From JAHEEL01 sp963700375 (GTDB lineage Bacteria; Actinomycetota; Acidimicrobiia; Spongiisociales; UBA5794), in contig CAVOXF010000002.1 of the NCBI GenBank assembly GCA_963700375.1, positions 186,001 through 250,000 of the forward strand: a DNA stretch of 64,000 nt. Reading direction: 5' to 3'. Positions 42,476-51,374 of the stretch are shown here, in pieces (the stretch's first letter is position 1; each line of letters begins with the position of its first letter). The position numbers were made by a program, and so were the translations under genes. Below the pieces are notes generated by a model. The model ran no database searches. It saw only the letters and a program-made list of their open reading frames with translations, and was not told the DNA's origin.

Positions 42476-43215
42476 GACACGGGCTCCGGGTTGAGCCATT
42501 CGCCCCGATTCCGGGCGACGGCGAGGCGGCTGATCATTGCGACCGAGTGCTCCATCTCGCCGACGGCCGTGCCCTGGTAGGACAACGATCCGGTCGGACA
42601 GACGGCGACGCACTTGCCGCACCAGGTGCAGGACATCGACTCGCCCCACGGCCTGTTGAGGTCGGTGATGAGCATGGCGTCTGCGCCGTGTGAGGCAACA
42701 TCCCAGACGTGGGCCCCCTCGATCTCGTCACAGACCCGAACGCAACGGGTGCAGAGGATGCAGCGGTTGGCGTCGAAGACATACTTCGGATGGCTGGCGT
42801 CGACGGTCCGCAACGGTGAGCGGTAGTCGTACCGAACATGGTCCATGTTGCACGCGACGGCCATGTCCTGCAGCTCGCAATTGCCGTTCGATACACAGAC
42901 GGCGCAGACGTGGTTGCCCTCGGCGAAGAGAAGCTCGAGGATCGCCTTGCGGTGTGCCTTGAGCTTGGGGGTCATCGTGTTGACCTCCATGCCCGGGTTG
43001 ATGGGAGTTGCGCAGGCCGGCCGCATCTTGCGGTCCTCCTCGATCTCGATCATGCAGAGTCGGCATCCGCCCCACACGGAGAGGCCTTCGACGAAGCAGA
43101 GCGAGGGGATGAAGACATTGTTGCGTCGCGCTGCCTGCAAGACGGTTTCGTCGATGTATGCCTCGACTTCCTCCCCGTCGAAGCTGATGGTCGCGGTCTT
43201 TCGCCGTTCACGCAC
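42472..43215 (-). CDS. hoxU: Hydrogenase diaphorase subunit (NuoG N-domain-like)
   Basis: 247-residue iron-sulfur protein. A [2Fe-2S] ferredoxin domain has FIPSLCFVEGLSVWGGCRLC then MRPACATP. A His-Cys segment EGNHVCAVCVSNGNCELQ carries the N3-type [4Fe-4S] site. Two further [4Fe-4S] motifs are NRCILCTRCVRVC and MSCTWCGKCVAVCPTG. This is the full HoxU set. It overlaps hoxF by 8 nt upstream and hoxY by 4 nt downstream. It wires the HoxF flavin to HoxY. Confidence 0.91.
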   Translation of the reverse strand: MRERRKTATISFDGEEVEAYIDETVLQAARRNNVFIPSLCFVEGLSVWGGCRLCMIEIEEDRKMRPACATPINPGMEVNTMTPKLKAHRKAILELLFAEGNHVCAVCVSNGNCELQDMAVACNMDHVRYDYRSPLRTVDASHPKYVFDANRCILCTRCVRVCDEIEGAHVWDVASHGADAMLITDLNRPWGESMSCTWCGKCVAVCPTGSLSYQGTAVGEMEHSVAMISRLAVARNRGEWLNPEPVS

Positions 43216-44839
43216 GAGCGGCCTCCTCGCTCACGATCAGTTCTTCGTATTCGGGGCGGAAGTACTGCAGCGTGCTGAGCACCGGGCTTGGCGCCGTCTG
43301 TCCAAGGCCGCACAGGCTGGTATCCCGGACGACATGACAGAGGTGTTCGAGGTCGCGCATGTCCTGGCGCGTTCCGATACCGCCGGTGATCCGTTCGAGC
43401 AACGCGTGGAGTTGGACGGTGCCGGCACGACAGGGCGAGCACTTGCCGCAACTCTCGTCCATCGAGAACGCCATGAAGAACTTGGCGATCTCCGGCATGC
43501 TGACGTCTTCGTCCATGACGACCAGGCCGCCCGACCCCATGATCGATCCGAGGTTGCGAAGACTGTCGTAGTCCACTTTGGTGTCGAGGAACTCGGCCGA
43601 GATGCACCCGCCGGACGGTCCCCCGGTCTGGGCCGCCTTGAAGGCCTTGCCGTTCGGGATCCCGCCACCCATGTCCTCGACGATGTGGCGCAACGTGATA
43701 CCCATCGGCACTTCGATGAGTCCGGTGTTGACAAGATCGCCGGCCAAGGCGAATACCTTGGTGCCTGCGTTGCCTTCGGTGCCGATGGACGAGTACCAAG
43801 CGGCCCCTTTTCGCATGATCGTCGGGATGTTGGCGAGAGTCTCGACGTTGTTGATCATCGTGGGAGCGCCCCACAGGCCTCGCTCGGTCGGGAAGGGTGG
43901 GCGGAGGCGCGGAATGCCGCGTCGGCCTTCGATCGACGCCAAGAGCGCCGTCTCTTCACCGCAGACGAACGCGCCGGCCCCGATGCGAACCTCGATATCG
44001 AGCGAGAAGTCGGTGTCGAGGATGTTCCGGCCGAGAAGACGCTTGCGCCTGGCAACGCTGATCGCCCGATCGAGGCGTTCGACGGCCCTGGGATATTCGG
44101 CCCGAACGTAGATGAATCCCTGGGTGGCGCCGGTGGCATAGGCTGCGATCGACATACCTTCGAGGAGGCGGTGTGGATCGTCTTCCATCACCGTGCGGTC
44201 CATGTAGGCGCCCGGGTCGCCTTCGTCTCCGTTGGCGACGACGTACTTCGTCTTTCCGGGTGACGCGGCGAGGAGAGCCCACTTCGATCCAGCGGGATAG
44301 CCGGCGCCACCGCGGCCGCGGAGCCCGGACTCGCGGATGGTTTCGACGACCTCTTCCGGGGCCATGCGCGTGATGACCCGTTCGAGCGCTTGGTACCCGC
44401 GATGGCCGACGTACGACTCGATGCGGTTGGGATCGATGACGCCGCCGTTCTCGAGAACGATGCGTTCCTGGCTCGAAAAGAACGGGATCTTGTGGTCGAG
44501 GATGTTCGTCTCGACGGGCTTGTGGTCCCTGACGTGATCCCGGATGATGTCGATGCCGACCTCGGCGTTCACGGCCTGGTACATCGTCTCCTCGACGCCG
44601 CGGCGCAGAACCCGGACCAGCGGGCCACGGCTGCAGAGGCCCATGCATCCGGTCGGGATGAGCCGTGCCTCGAGAGCGAGCTCCTCACGCTCGATCGTTT
44701 GTTCCATGGACTGGAACGCAGCACCCGCACCGGCCGACAAGCAGGCGGTGCTCATGCAGGCCTTGACGCGCCATGGGAAGCGGTATCGCTCGGAGAGTTC
44801 CCTCTCGCTGACTTCATGAAGATCGATTGGGGCGGCCAT
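43208..44839 (-). CDS. hoxF: Hydrogenase diaphorase subunit, NADH/FMN-binding (NuoF-like)
   Basis: 543-residue NuoF-like protein with an extra N-terminal thioredoxin-like [2Fe-2S] domain (Cys in CMSTACLSAG and PTGCMGLCSRG), a feature of HoxF. The FMN site is LRGRGGAGYPAGSKW, the NAD site GAGAFVCGEETALLASIEG, and the C-terminal [4Fe-4S] motif is ESCGKCSPCRAGT plus a later Cys in RDTSLCGLGQTAPSP. It catalyses NAD reduction with electrons from HoxU. The start ATG shares one base with the hoxE stop (TGATG). Confidence 0.92.
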   Translation of the reverse strand: MAAPIDLHEVSERELSERYRFPWRVKACMSTACLSAGAGAAFQSMEQTIEREELALEARLIPTGCMGLCSRGPLVRVLRRGVEETMYQAVNAEVGIDIIRDHVRDHKPVETNILDHKIPFFSSQERIVLENGGVIDPNRIESYVGHRGYQALERVITRMAPEEVVETIRESGLRGRGGAGYPAGSKWALLAASPGKTKYVVANGDEGDPGAYMDRTVMEDDPHRLLEGMSIAAYATGATQGFIYVRAEYPRAVERLDRAISVARRKRLLGRNILDTDFSLDIEVRIGAGAFVCGEETALLASIEGRRGIPRLRPPFPTERGLWGAPTMINNVETLANIPTIMRKGAAWYSSIGTEGNAGTKVFALAGDLVNTGLIEVPMGITLRHIVEDMGGGIPNGKAFKAAQTGGPSGGCISAEFLDTKVDYDSLRNLGSIMGSGGLVVMDEDVSMPEIAKFFMAFSMDESCGKCSPCRAGTVQLHALLERITGGIGTRQDMRDLEHLCHVVRDTSLCGLGQTAPSPVLSTLQYFRPEYEELIVSEEAARA

Positions 44840-45375
44840 CAGGCGTCACCTCCCGTGGCAAGTGCGGCACCGACGACTTCGAGAGCCGACTCCGGTGTCT
44901 GATGTGCGAGGACTTCCCCGTCGACGACCAGCACCGGGGCGAGACCGCACGATCCGATGCAGCGGGCGGTCTTGAGCGTCAGCGAGCCGTCTTCGGCCGT
45001 CGCACCCATGGGGACCGAATGCTTCTCGGAGATGGCGTTCACGATGTCGTCCGCGCCCTTCACGAAGCATGCCGTGCCGGTGCAGACGGTGCAGGAGTGC
45101 TCTCCCGGTGGTTCGAAGGTGAAGAGCTGATAGAAGGTGGCGACGCCGTAGACCATGCTCGGCGGGAGCATGAGCGCCCGGGCGAGGTAGATCAGGATGC
45201 CGTCGTCGAGGTAGCCGAACACGTCCTGCGCAAGGTGCAGGATCTCGATGAGTTGGTCCTGGCCATAGCGGACGCGTTTGAGTTGCTTGTCGAGCAGATT
45301 GAACCGATCGTCCCCTGAGGGATGCGGCGTCTCCGCGGGACGTGGGCGAGCGGTATCAGTTGTGCGTTCAGTCAT
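44839..45375 (-). CDS. hoxE: Hydrogenase diaphorase subunit (NuoE-like)
   Basis: 178-residue thioredoxin-like [2Fe-2S] subunit. It has LLDKQLKRVRYGQDQLIEIL, VYGVATFYQLFTFEPPG, and cluster ligands CTVCTGTACFVKGAD and TARCIGSCGLAPVLVVDGEV. First gene of the hoxEFUYH-W operon; the five-subunit form with HoxE is the bidirectional (cyanobacterial-like, group 3d) type. The start ATG 45,375 (MTERTTDTARP) follows GGAGACGGGGAACG; an ATG eight codons upstream is less well placed. Confidence 0.9.
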   Translation of the reverse strand: MTERTTDTARPRPAETPHPSGDDRFNLLDKQLKRVRYGQDQLIEILHLAQDVFGYLDDGILIYLARALMLPPSMVYGVATFYQLFTFEPPGEHSCTVCTGTACFVKGADDIVNAISEKHSVPMGATAEDGSLTLKTARCIGSCGLAPVLVVDGEVLAHQTPESALEVVGAALATGGDA

Positions 45376-45518
45376 CGTTCCCCGTCTCCGTATCGCCATA
45401 CCTTGTCCGGACGCGTGAGTCGGGGCTAGGGGCCAATGGCACGATCACCGCGGGAACAAGGACCCTGGACGGGAGATGCAGGCCACGAGCTGCGAACAGC
45501 ATGTGTGATGCTCAGGTG

Positions 45519-45950
45519 ATGATCCGTCCATCGGCCGACGATGACCTCGACGACGTCCTCGATGTCTGGCACCTGGCGTCTTTGGAGGCTCACGCGTTTC
45601 TGAGCGATGAGTTCTCCGACGCCGAACGGATCGCGATCTCGGAGTAGTTCCTCCAGGAGTCAGAGACATCGGTGTTCGAGGTCGATGGGCGGACCGCCGG
45701 CTTCGTGTCGGTGGTCGGCAACGAGGTTTGGGATACTCGCCGCCGCGAATCGACAGAATCAGGGTGTGGGGCGCGCCCTGAAGGCCACATCGCGTCTACT
45801 CACCCGTATCTCGAACTCGAGGTCTCCGCGGCCAACACCATCGGGCGGCGGTTCTATGACGCCAACGGCTTCCGACCGGTGGGCGAGGGTCTCGACGACA
45901 CCACCGGCTTCCCCTTCATCCGGCTCCGCATCGATCCTTCGCGGTCGTGA
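45519..45950 (+). pseudogene. GNAT-family N-acetyltransferase, decayed
   Basis: Three lesions disable the gene. From ATG 45,519 the N-terminus reads MIRPSADDDLDDVLDVWHLA and stops at an in-frame TAG (45,645-45,647) after AERIAISE. The same frame then continues FEVDGRTAGFVSVVGNEV. The acetyl-CoA motif NRQNQGVGRAL is in the next frame, and the C-terminus LELEVSAANTIGRRFYDANG returns to the first. The order of recognisable parts is normal, so this is an in-place relic of a small acetyltransferase, or a badly sequenced one. It lies between the hydrogenase operon and the small membrane protein. Confidence 0.75.
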
Positions 45951-46011
45951 ACCGGCCTCGGTGCGCCCCTCGGGGCAATGATTCGCCCGAGACCACAAGC
46001 GGCGTGAGCAG

Positions 46012-46194
46012 CTAGGTGCCCAGCGCCGAGAAGACCTCATAGACCATGAAGGCTGGCCAGAAGAGTCCCTGGATGAAGGAGAACACATACTCCCAGAACG
46101 AGTCTGCCTGCTGCCAGTAGTAGACAAAGGCCCCGAAGATGCCCAAGCCGTAGATTGCTCCGCCGCCGGCGGCACCTGCGTTGTTCGAACTCAT
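46012..46194 (-). CDS. Small membrane protein, unknown function
   Basis: 60 residues starting MSSNNAGAAGGGAIYGLGIF, with one glycine-rich hydrophobic segment and a second aromatic one (YVFSFIQGLFWPAFMVYEVF), so probably two short membrane helices. A good ribosome-binding site GGGAGGTGG precedes ATG 46,194. I do not recognise a family. It is 91 nt from the end of the cellobiose phosphorylase gene and transcribed in the same direction. Confidence 0.6.
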   Translation of the reverse strand: MSSNNAGAAGGGAIYGLGIFGAFVYYWQQADSFWEYVFSFIQGLFWPAFMVYEVFSALGT

Positions 46195-46285
46195 GAAGAG
46201 CCACCTCCCGTGACGTGGCAAGTGTACGCCGTCGACACGAGCGGATCTGCTGGGTTCAAGGGTCCTGCGGGAAGCGCCGGTGCGG

Positions 46286-48712
46286 CTACATCACCACGTC
46301 GATCGTGACGACTCTGCCCGGCGCCGCATACGGCACCAGCGTGCCCTCGTGGGCGACACCGTCGATCGTGAGCCGCGGGGAGCCGTCGCCGGATCTGTTG
46401 GTGATGTTCACCCGGTACTCGGCGCCGCGGCAGTGCCGCACGAAGTGGAGTTCCTTCAGCTCGGCGGCGAGGCACGGTTCGATGCGAAGCCCGTCGAGTT
46501 CCGGTCGCACGCCGATGATGTGCTGGGTGATGGCTACCCAGTTCCAGGCAGCGGTGCCGGTGAGCCACGAGTTCTTTGCCTCGCCGTATCGCGGTGCGTC
46601 GCGGCCGGCGATCATCTGGGCGTAGACGTACGGCTCGGTGCGATGCACCTCGGCGATCTCCGCACGGAAGGCCGGAGCGATCTTCTTCCAGTACTCGTAG
46701 GCCTCCTCGGCACGTCCGAGGCGTGTCGCGGCGATCATCACCCACGGGTTGGTGTGGCAGAAGACGCTGGCGTTCTCCTTGTACCCGGGTGGGTATGTGG
46801 TGATCTCACCCAACTCGACATGGAAGGTTGTGAACGCCGGTTGGTGAAGCAGGATGCCGTGGTCCGAATTGAGCTGGGTGTTCACCGAGTCGAGGGCTTG
46901 ATCGGCGTGCGACGTGTCGGCACCGATGCCGGCCATCACGCAGATGCCCTGGGGCTCGATGAAGATCTGGCCTTCGTCGTTGTCCGCGGAGCCGACCTTG
47001 TTCCCGAAATGGTCGTAGGCCCTGAGGAACCACGATCCGTCCCAGCCGTGTTTGAGCACGGTGTCGACCATCTCGGCGATCCGTTCACGCGCCGAGGCCG
47101 CCACGTCACCAAGACCGAGCGCGGCGGCGAGGTCGGCGTACTGCCCGCCGGCGTGGACGAACAGGCCCGCGATGAACACGGATTCGGCCGTCCGTCCGTC
47201 CTGGGTCTCCATCGTCTGGAACGACTCACCCGGTTCGGTCGAGAACGCATTCAGGTTCAGGCAGTCATTCCAATCCGCTCGCCCGATGAGCGGCAGGCGG
47301 TGCGGTCCGAGATTGCTGAGCACATGCTGGAACGAGCGGGCGAGATGCTCGAGCAGCGGCGCGGCGTCATCCGGGTCATTGTCGAACGGGACCATCTCCT
47401 CGAGGATCGTCACGTCCCCGGTCTCTCTGACGTAGGCGGCCGTTCCTTCGATGAGCCAGAGCGGATCGTCGTTGAATCCCGACCCGACGCTGTCGTTGCC
47501 TCGCTTGGTGAGCGGCTGATACTGGTGGTAGGCGCTCCCGTCGGGGAGTTGCGTTGCGGCGACGTCGAGAATCCGCTCGCGGGCGCGTTCGGGGATCAGA
47601 TGCACGAATCCGAGGAGGTCCTGCGCTGAATCCCGGAAGCCCATGCCGCGTCCCAGCCCGGACTCGAAGTAGGACGCGCTGCGCGACATGTTGAACGTGA
47701 CCATGCACTGGTACGGATTCCAGATGTTGATCATCCGGTCGAGACGCGGATCGCCGCTCGATACCGCGGTGGTCTCGAGGAGTCCGGTCCAGTACTCCTT
47801 CAGTTCCGAGAGTGCCGCATCAACGGACGCCGATGTCGAGAACCGAGCAAGGAGTGCCTCGGCCTTCTTCTTGTTGATGACACCGGGTGCTTCCCACTTG
47901 TCGTCTCCGGCGTTCTCGATGTATCCGAGAACGAACACGAGATCCTTCTGTTCGCCGGGAGCCAACTCGACGTCGACTTGATGCGATCCGACGGGTGCCC
48001 ATCCGCTCGCGATGGAGTTGCGGCTCCTGCCCTCCACCACGGCATCGGGGGCGGCCCAGTTCTTGCGGAGGCCGAAGAAGCTCTCGCGATCGGTATCGAA
48101 CCCCTGAACCGGCGCATTCACGCCGTAGACGGCGTAGTGGTTGCGACGTTCCCGGTATTCGGTCTTGTGGTAGATCGCGCTGCCTTTGACCTCGACTTCG
48201 CCCAGCGAGAGGTTTCGCTGGAAGTTGGCGGAATCGTCCGCAGCATTCCAGAGGCAGAACTCTGCGAGTGAGAACAGCTGGAGCGAGCGGGGTGCGTCCG
48301 TGGTGTTGGTGAGGCGGACCCGATGGACCTCGGCCGTGGCCCCGAGCGGTACGACGAACGTGACCTCGCAGCGGACACTGTCGCGTCCACCGGTGATCGA
48401 CGTGTACGACATGCCGTGTCGTGCCTCGAAGTGGTCGAGATCCGCACCGACCGGGGACCACGTCGGGGACCAGATGTCGCCGCCGTCGTTGATGTAGTAG
48501 CAGCGGCCGCCTGCGTCGGTCGGCACGTTGTTGTAGCGCCAGCGGGTGAGGCGGCGCATGAGGGCGTCGCGGTAGAACGTGTAGCCGCCCCCGGTGTGCG
48601 AGATCAGCCCGAAGAACTCCTCCGTACCCAGGTAGTTGATCCACGGGTACGGCGTGTGCGGCGTCGTGATGACGTACTCGCGGGCATCGTCATCGAAATA
48701 CCCGTATGACAT
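46286..48712 (-). CDS. Cellobiose phosphorylase (GH94)
   Basis: 808 residues, the family's usual length. It splits cellobiose with phosphate to glucose-1-phosphate and glucose in the cytoplasm. The N-terminus MSYGYFDDDAREYVITTPHT and PWINYLGTEEFFGLISHTGG match actinobacterial cellobiose phosphorylases. The catalytic Asp is in LIGRADWNDCLNLNAFST; substrate and phosphate sites include GLGRGMGFRDSAQDLLGF and YPPGYKENASVFCHTNPW. The alternative, diacetylchitobiose phosphorylase, is less likely given the close match to Cellulomonas-type sequence that I recall. Transcribed alone, 71 nt after PPK2. Confidence 0.88.
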   Translation of the reverse strand: MSYGYFDDDAREYVITTPHTPYPWINYLGTEEFFGLISHTGGGYTFYRDALMRRLTRWRYNNVPTDAGGRCYYINDGGDIWSPTWSPVGADLDHFEARHGMSYTSITGGRDSVRCEVTFVVPLGATAEVHRVRLTNTTDAPRSLQLFSLAEFCLWNAADDSANFQRNLSLGEVEVKGSAIYHKTEYRERRNHYAVYGVNAPVQGFDTDRESFFGLRKNWAAPDAVVEGRSRNSIASGWAPVGSHQVDVELAPGEQKDLVFVLGYIENAGDDKWEAPGVINKKKAEALLARFSTSASVDAALSELKEYWTGLLETTAVSSGDPRLDRMINIWNPYQCMVTFNMSRSASYFESGLGRGMGFRDSAQDLLGFVHLIPERARERILDVAATQLPDGSAYHQYQPLTKRGNDSVGSGFNDDPLWLIEGTAAYVRETGDVTILEEMVPFDNDPDDAAPLLEHLARSFQHVLSNLGPHRLPLIGRADWNDCLNLNAFSTEPGESFQTMETQDGRTAESVFIAGLFVHAGGQYADLAAALGLGDVAASARERIAEMVDTVLKHGWDGSWFLRAYDHFGNKVGSADNDEGQIFIEPQGICVMAGIGADTSHADQALDSVNTQLNSDHGILLHQPAFTTFHVELGEITTYPPGYKENASVFCHTNPWVMIAATRLGRAEEAYEYWKKIAPAFRAEIAEVHRTEPYVYAQMIAGRDAPRYGEAKNSWLTGTAAWNWVAITQHIIGVRPELDGLRIEPCLAAELKELHFVRHCRGAEYRVNITNRSGDGSPRLTIDGVAHEGTLVPYAAPGRVVTIDVVM

Positions 48713-48783
48713 GATGTGGTTGGGCTCCAGGGGCGCGGGCGCGAGAGCGTATCAGAGTCGATCCACCGCCATCCTGCCGCAGC

Positions 48784-49620
48784 TCAGTAGTTGTCGGGTA
48801 CGAACGTCTGCTCGGCGATGGGCGGTCTGATGTAGCCGCTGTCGTCCTGGCGTGGTGGCAGTTCGATCGGTCCGAGCGTGCGGTCCTCGTACGGGATCAT
48901 GGTGAGCAGGTGGTTGATGCAGTTGAGCCGTGCCCGCTTCTTGTCCTCCGCGTTGACAACGTACCACGGAGCCTGCTTGATATCGGTGTGGTCGAACAGG
49001 ATGTCCTTCGCCTTGGAGAAGTCGACCCACCTGGCACGTGACTCGAGGTCCATCGGGCTGAGCTTCCAACGCTTGGTGGTGTCGTCGATCCGGGCCTGGA
49101 AGCGGCGCTCCTGTTCTTCGTCGCTGACTGAGAACCAGTACTTGATGAGAAGGATCCCACTGCGGACCAGCATCCGCTCGAACTCGGGACAGGAGCGAAG
49201 GAACTCCGTGTACTCGTCCTGCGTGCAGAACCCCATGACGGGCTCGACCAACCCACGGTTGTACCAGGACCGGTCGAACAGAACCATCTCTCCTGCAGCC
49301 GGCAGGTAGTTGACGTAGCGCTGGAACCACCACTGCGTCTTCTCGCGTTCTGTGGCTGTTCCGAGGGCTTCGACCCGGCAGATGCGGGGATTGAGCCGTT
49401 CGGTGATGCGCTTGATCACACCACCCTTACCTGCTGCGTCCCGTCCCTCGAAGATCACGACGACCTTGAGGCCCTCCGCCTTGACGTAGCTCTGGAGTTT
49501 CACGAGCTCGGTCTGAAGGCGCTCGAGTTCCGCTTCGTAGACCTTCTTGGGGAGCTTGGGCTTCTTGATACTCGCCGCTGGTTCAATCGTGTTGAATACC
49601 GAGGCACCTGAATCTGCCAT
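48784..49620 (-). CDS. ppk2: Polyphosphate kinase 2
   Basis: 278-residue single-domain PPK2. Walker A is VVIFEGRDAAGKGGVIKR, Walker B / lid VLFDRSWYNRGLVEPVMGF, with WWFQRYVNYLPAAGE and DILFDHTDIKQAPWYVV also conserved. These enzymes transfer phosphate between polyphosphate and nucleotides; class I members prefer making nucleoside triphosphates from diphosphates. The start ATG 49,620 (MADSGASVFNTIEP) was chosen at the beginning of conserved length. It may serve energy storage; no operon partner is evident. Confidence 0.88.
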   Translation of the reverse strand: MADSGASVFNTIEPAASIKKPKLPKKVYEAELERLQTELVKLQSYVKAEGLKVVVIFEGRDAAGKGGVIKRITERLNPRICRVEALGTATEREKTQWWFQRYVNYLPAAGEMVLFDRSWYNRGLVEPVMGFCTQDEYTEFLRSCPEFERMLVRSGILLIKYWFSVSDEEQERRFQARIDDTTKRWKLSPMDLESRARWVDFSKAKDILFDHTDIKQAPWYVVNAEDKKRARLNCINHLLTMIPYEDRTLGPIELPPRQDDSGYIRPPIAEQTFVPDNY

Positions 49621-49709
49621 GTAGACCTCTCGAGCCGTCTGCGTGTGCTCCGCACGATACCGTCCAGGATCGGGGTCTGCCGTCGGGTGATCGTCCGGGC
49701 GGACCCTCG

Positions 49710-51374
49710 CTATCCGGTCTGCCGTAGATCCCTCCGCTGGAAGAGGATCACGGCCGCAGCCAGGAGGATCACGAACAGCCCGCCGAGGACCGCGGCGTGA
49801 CCCCACGCCATGCCGTTGATCAGTGGATCGCTGCTCAGGTAGTAGTAGAAGGGGGACATCTTCGCCCATGCAGCAGTGCTGTCATTGAGCGGTAGGAACC
49901 CGTTCACGATGAACGCGACCACCGCCACACCGACCGCGCCATAGCTGGCGATCTGGGTGCGTCCGGTGGCGGCTCCGAGGGCGAGTGCCAGCCCGCCGAA
50001 GGCCAAACCGAGCAGTGCTGCGAGTGCGCAGGTTGCCGCGATGTTCCCGATGTCCATACCGAGGTTGCCGAGCAATGACCCGCCGGCAACGCCAAGGAAC
50101 GACGCGAGCGCCACGATCACGGCGTACAAGATCATCGTCCACGTCTTTTGGATGACGATCGTCGATCGACGCACCGGGTTCGCGAGGAGCAGGCCCATCG
50201 TGTTGTTCTTCTCTTCCCCCGCGAGGGCTGCCGTCCCGATGACGATCGTCACCACGAGAAGGCTGATAGGGATCATCATCCCGAACATCTCGATCTGGTA
50301 GAAGCCCTCCGGAGTGCCCATGTCGCCGCCGCCGAAGAGAGCGAGCAGCGTCTCGGGGAACTGTTCCCCGAGCGACTTGAGGGTGTCGTCGAGCATGGTG
50401 AACATCGGCCCGATCATCAGGGCCATCAGGAACATCACCGGGACGATCACGTACAGCAGCGCCTGATGCTCCGACGCGGTCTTGAACCAGATCTTCGAAA
50501 CCCGCGCCGAACCAGCCAGCATCTCGGCGACCTTGTGTGTTATCGGGTTGGCGCGGAGGCGGTCGATCATCTTCGTACCGACCGACTGGCTCCGAAGGTC
50601 GCGGCGGTTCACGCCGACGACACCCACGACGAAGAACACGAGGGCACCGATCGCAAGCACTGCGAAGTCGGCCCAGTCGATGCCGTTCATGACTGGCTCA
50701 CTGCTGCTGAAGTAGTACCAGGGGAAGAACTTGGCGAGGCCCGCGAGGCTGTCCACCAGCGGCAGCAGGCCGACGGCGATGAACGAGATCACCATGATGC
50801 CGGCGCTGACACCGCCGGCCAGTGAGCTCTTCCCGGTCCATCCACTCAGGGCGAACGCAAGGAAGCCGTAGAAGAGGGCGTTGACGAACATCATCACGAG
50901 GAGGGCGGTGACATTCATCGTGCCGATCTCGACGTCGAGCAGGACGGGTGTGGCGATACCGGCCAGCCATAGGAAGACGAAAGCCCCGACGGTGACGACG
51001 GCGAGTGCGGCGGCCTTGGACACTGCCAGGGTGGTCCGACCGACCGGGTTGCCGAGGAGAAGCCCGATCGTTCCGCCCTTCTCCTCCCCGGAGATCGAGA
51101 CCGCCCCTCCGGCGAGCGCGACGCCCGCCATCGTGAGCATGCCATACCCGGTGTAGATTGCGCCGTAGGCAAGTCCGCCGACATCCGCACCGTCCGGTAT
51201 CCCAAACACGCTCCTGAATGCTTCGGGGAGCTCGTCCCAGAACGAGATGTCGATCCCGCGGTATACCGCCATACCGAAGATGAGCAGCACTGCGAGCGAA
51301 ACGGCGGCGATGACGGGCGGCTTCCACCGATCAAGCACGGATTTGGTGAATACGTTGGCAAGCATCGCGGTCAC
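49710..51374 (-). CDS. ABC-2-type exporter permease, internally duplicated
   Basis: 554-residue permease with about 12 membrane helices made of two similar halves (residues 1-270 and 285-554). ISGEEKGGTIGLLLGNPVGR in half 1 matches LAGEEKNNTMGLLLANPVRR in half 2; WYYFSSSEPVMNGIDWADF matches FYYYLSSDPLINGMAWGHA; both halves end in RRDLR. The fused pair supplies both transmembrane units of one ABC exporter. The start overlaps the ATPase stop by 4 nt. Likely exports a hydrophobic drug or lipid-like compound, controlled by the TetR at the head of the operon. Confidence 0.83.
   Translation of the reverse strand: MTAMLANVFTKSVLDRWKPPVIAAVSLAVLLIFGMAVYRGIDISFWDELPEAFRSVFGIPDGADVGGLAYGAIYTGYGMLTMAGVALAGGAVSISGEEKGGTIGLLLGNPVGRTTLAVSKAAALAVVTVGAFVFLWLAGIATPVLLDVEIGTMNVTALLVMMFVNALFYGFLAFALSGWTGKSSLAGGVSAGIMVISFIAVGLLPLVDSLAGLAKFFPWYYFSSSEPVMNGIDWADFAVLAIGALVFFVVGVVGVNRRDLRSQSVGTKMIDRLRANPITHKVAEMLAGSARVSKIWFKTASEHQALLYVIVPVMFLMALMIGPMFTMLDDTLKSLGEQFPETLLALFGGGDMGTPEGFYQIEMFGMMIPISLLVVTIVIGTAALAGEEKNNTMGLLLANPVRRSTIVIQKTWTMILYAVIVALASFLGVAGGSLLGNLGMDIGNIAATCALAALLGLAFGGLALALGAATGRTQIASYGAVGVAVVAFIVNGFLPLNDSTAAWAKMSPFYYYLSSDPLINGMAWGHAAVLGGLFVILLAAAVILFQRRDLRQTG

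Noticed and set aside
46286..48712. N,N'-diacetylchitobiose phosphorylase
   Set aside because: Same GH94 family, but N-terminal and active-site segments look like actinobacterial cellobiose phosphorylase and no chitin genes are near.
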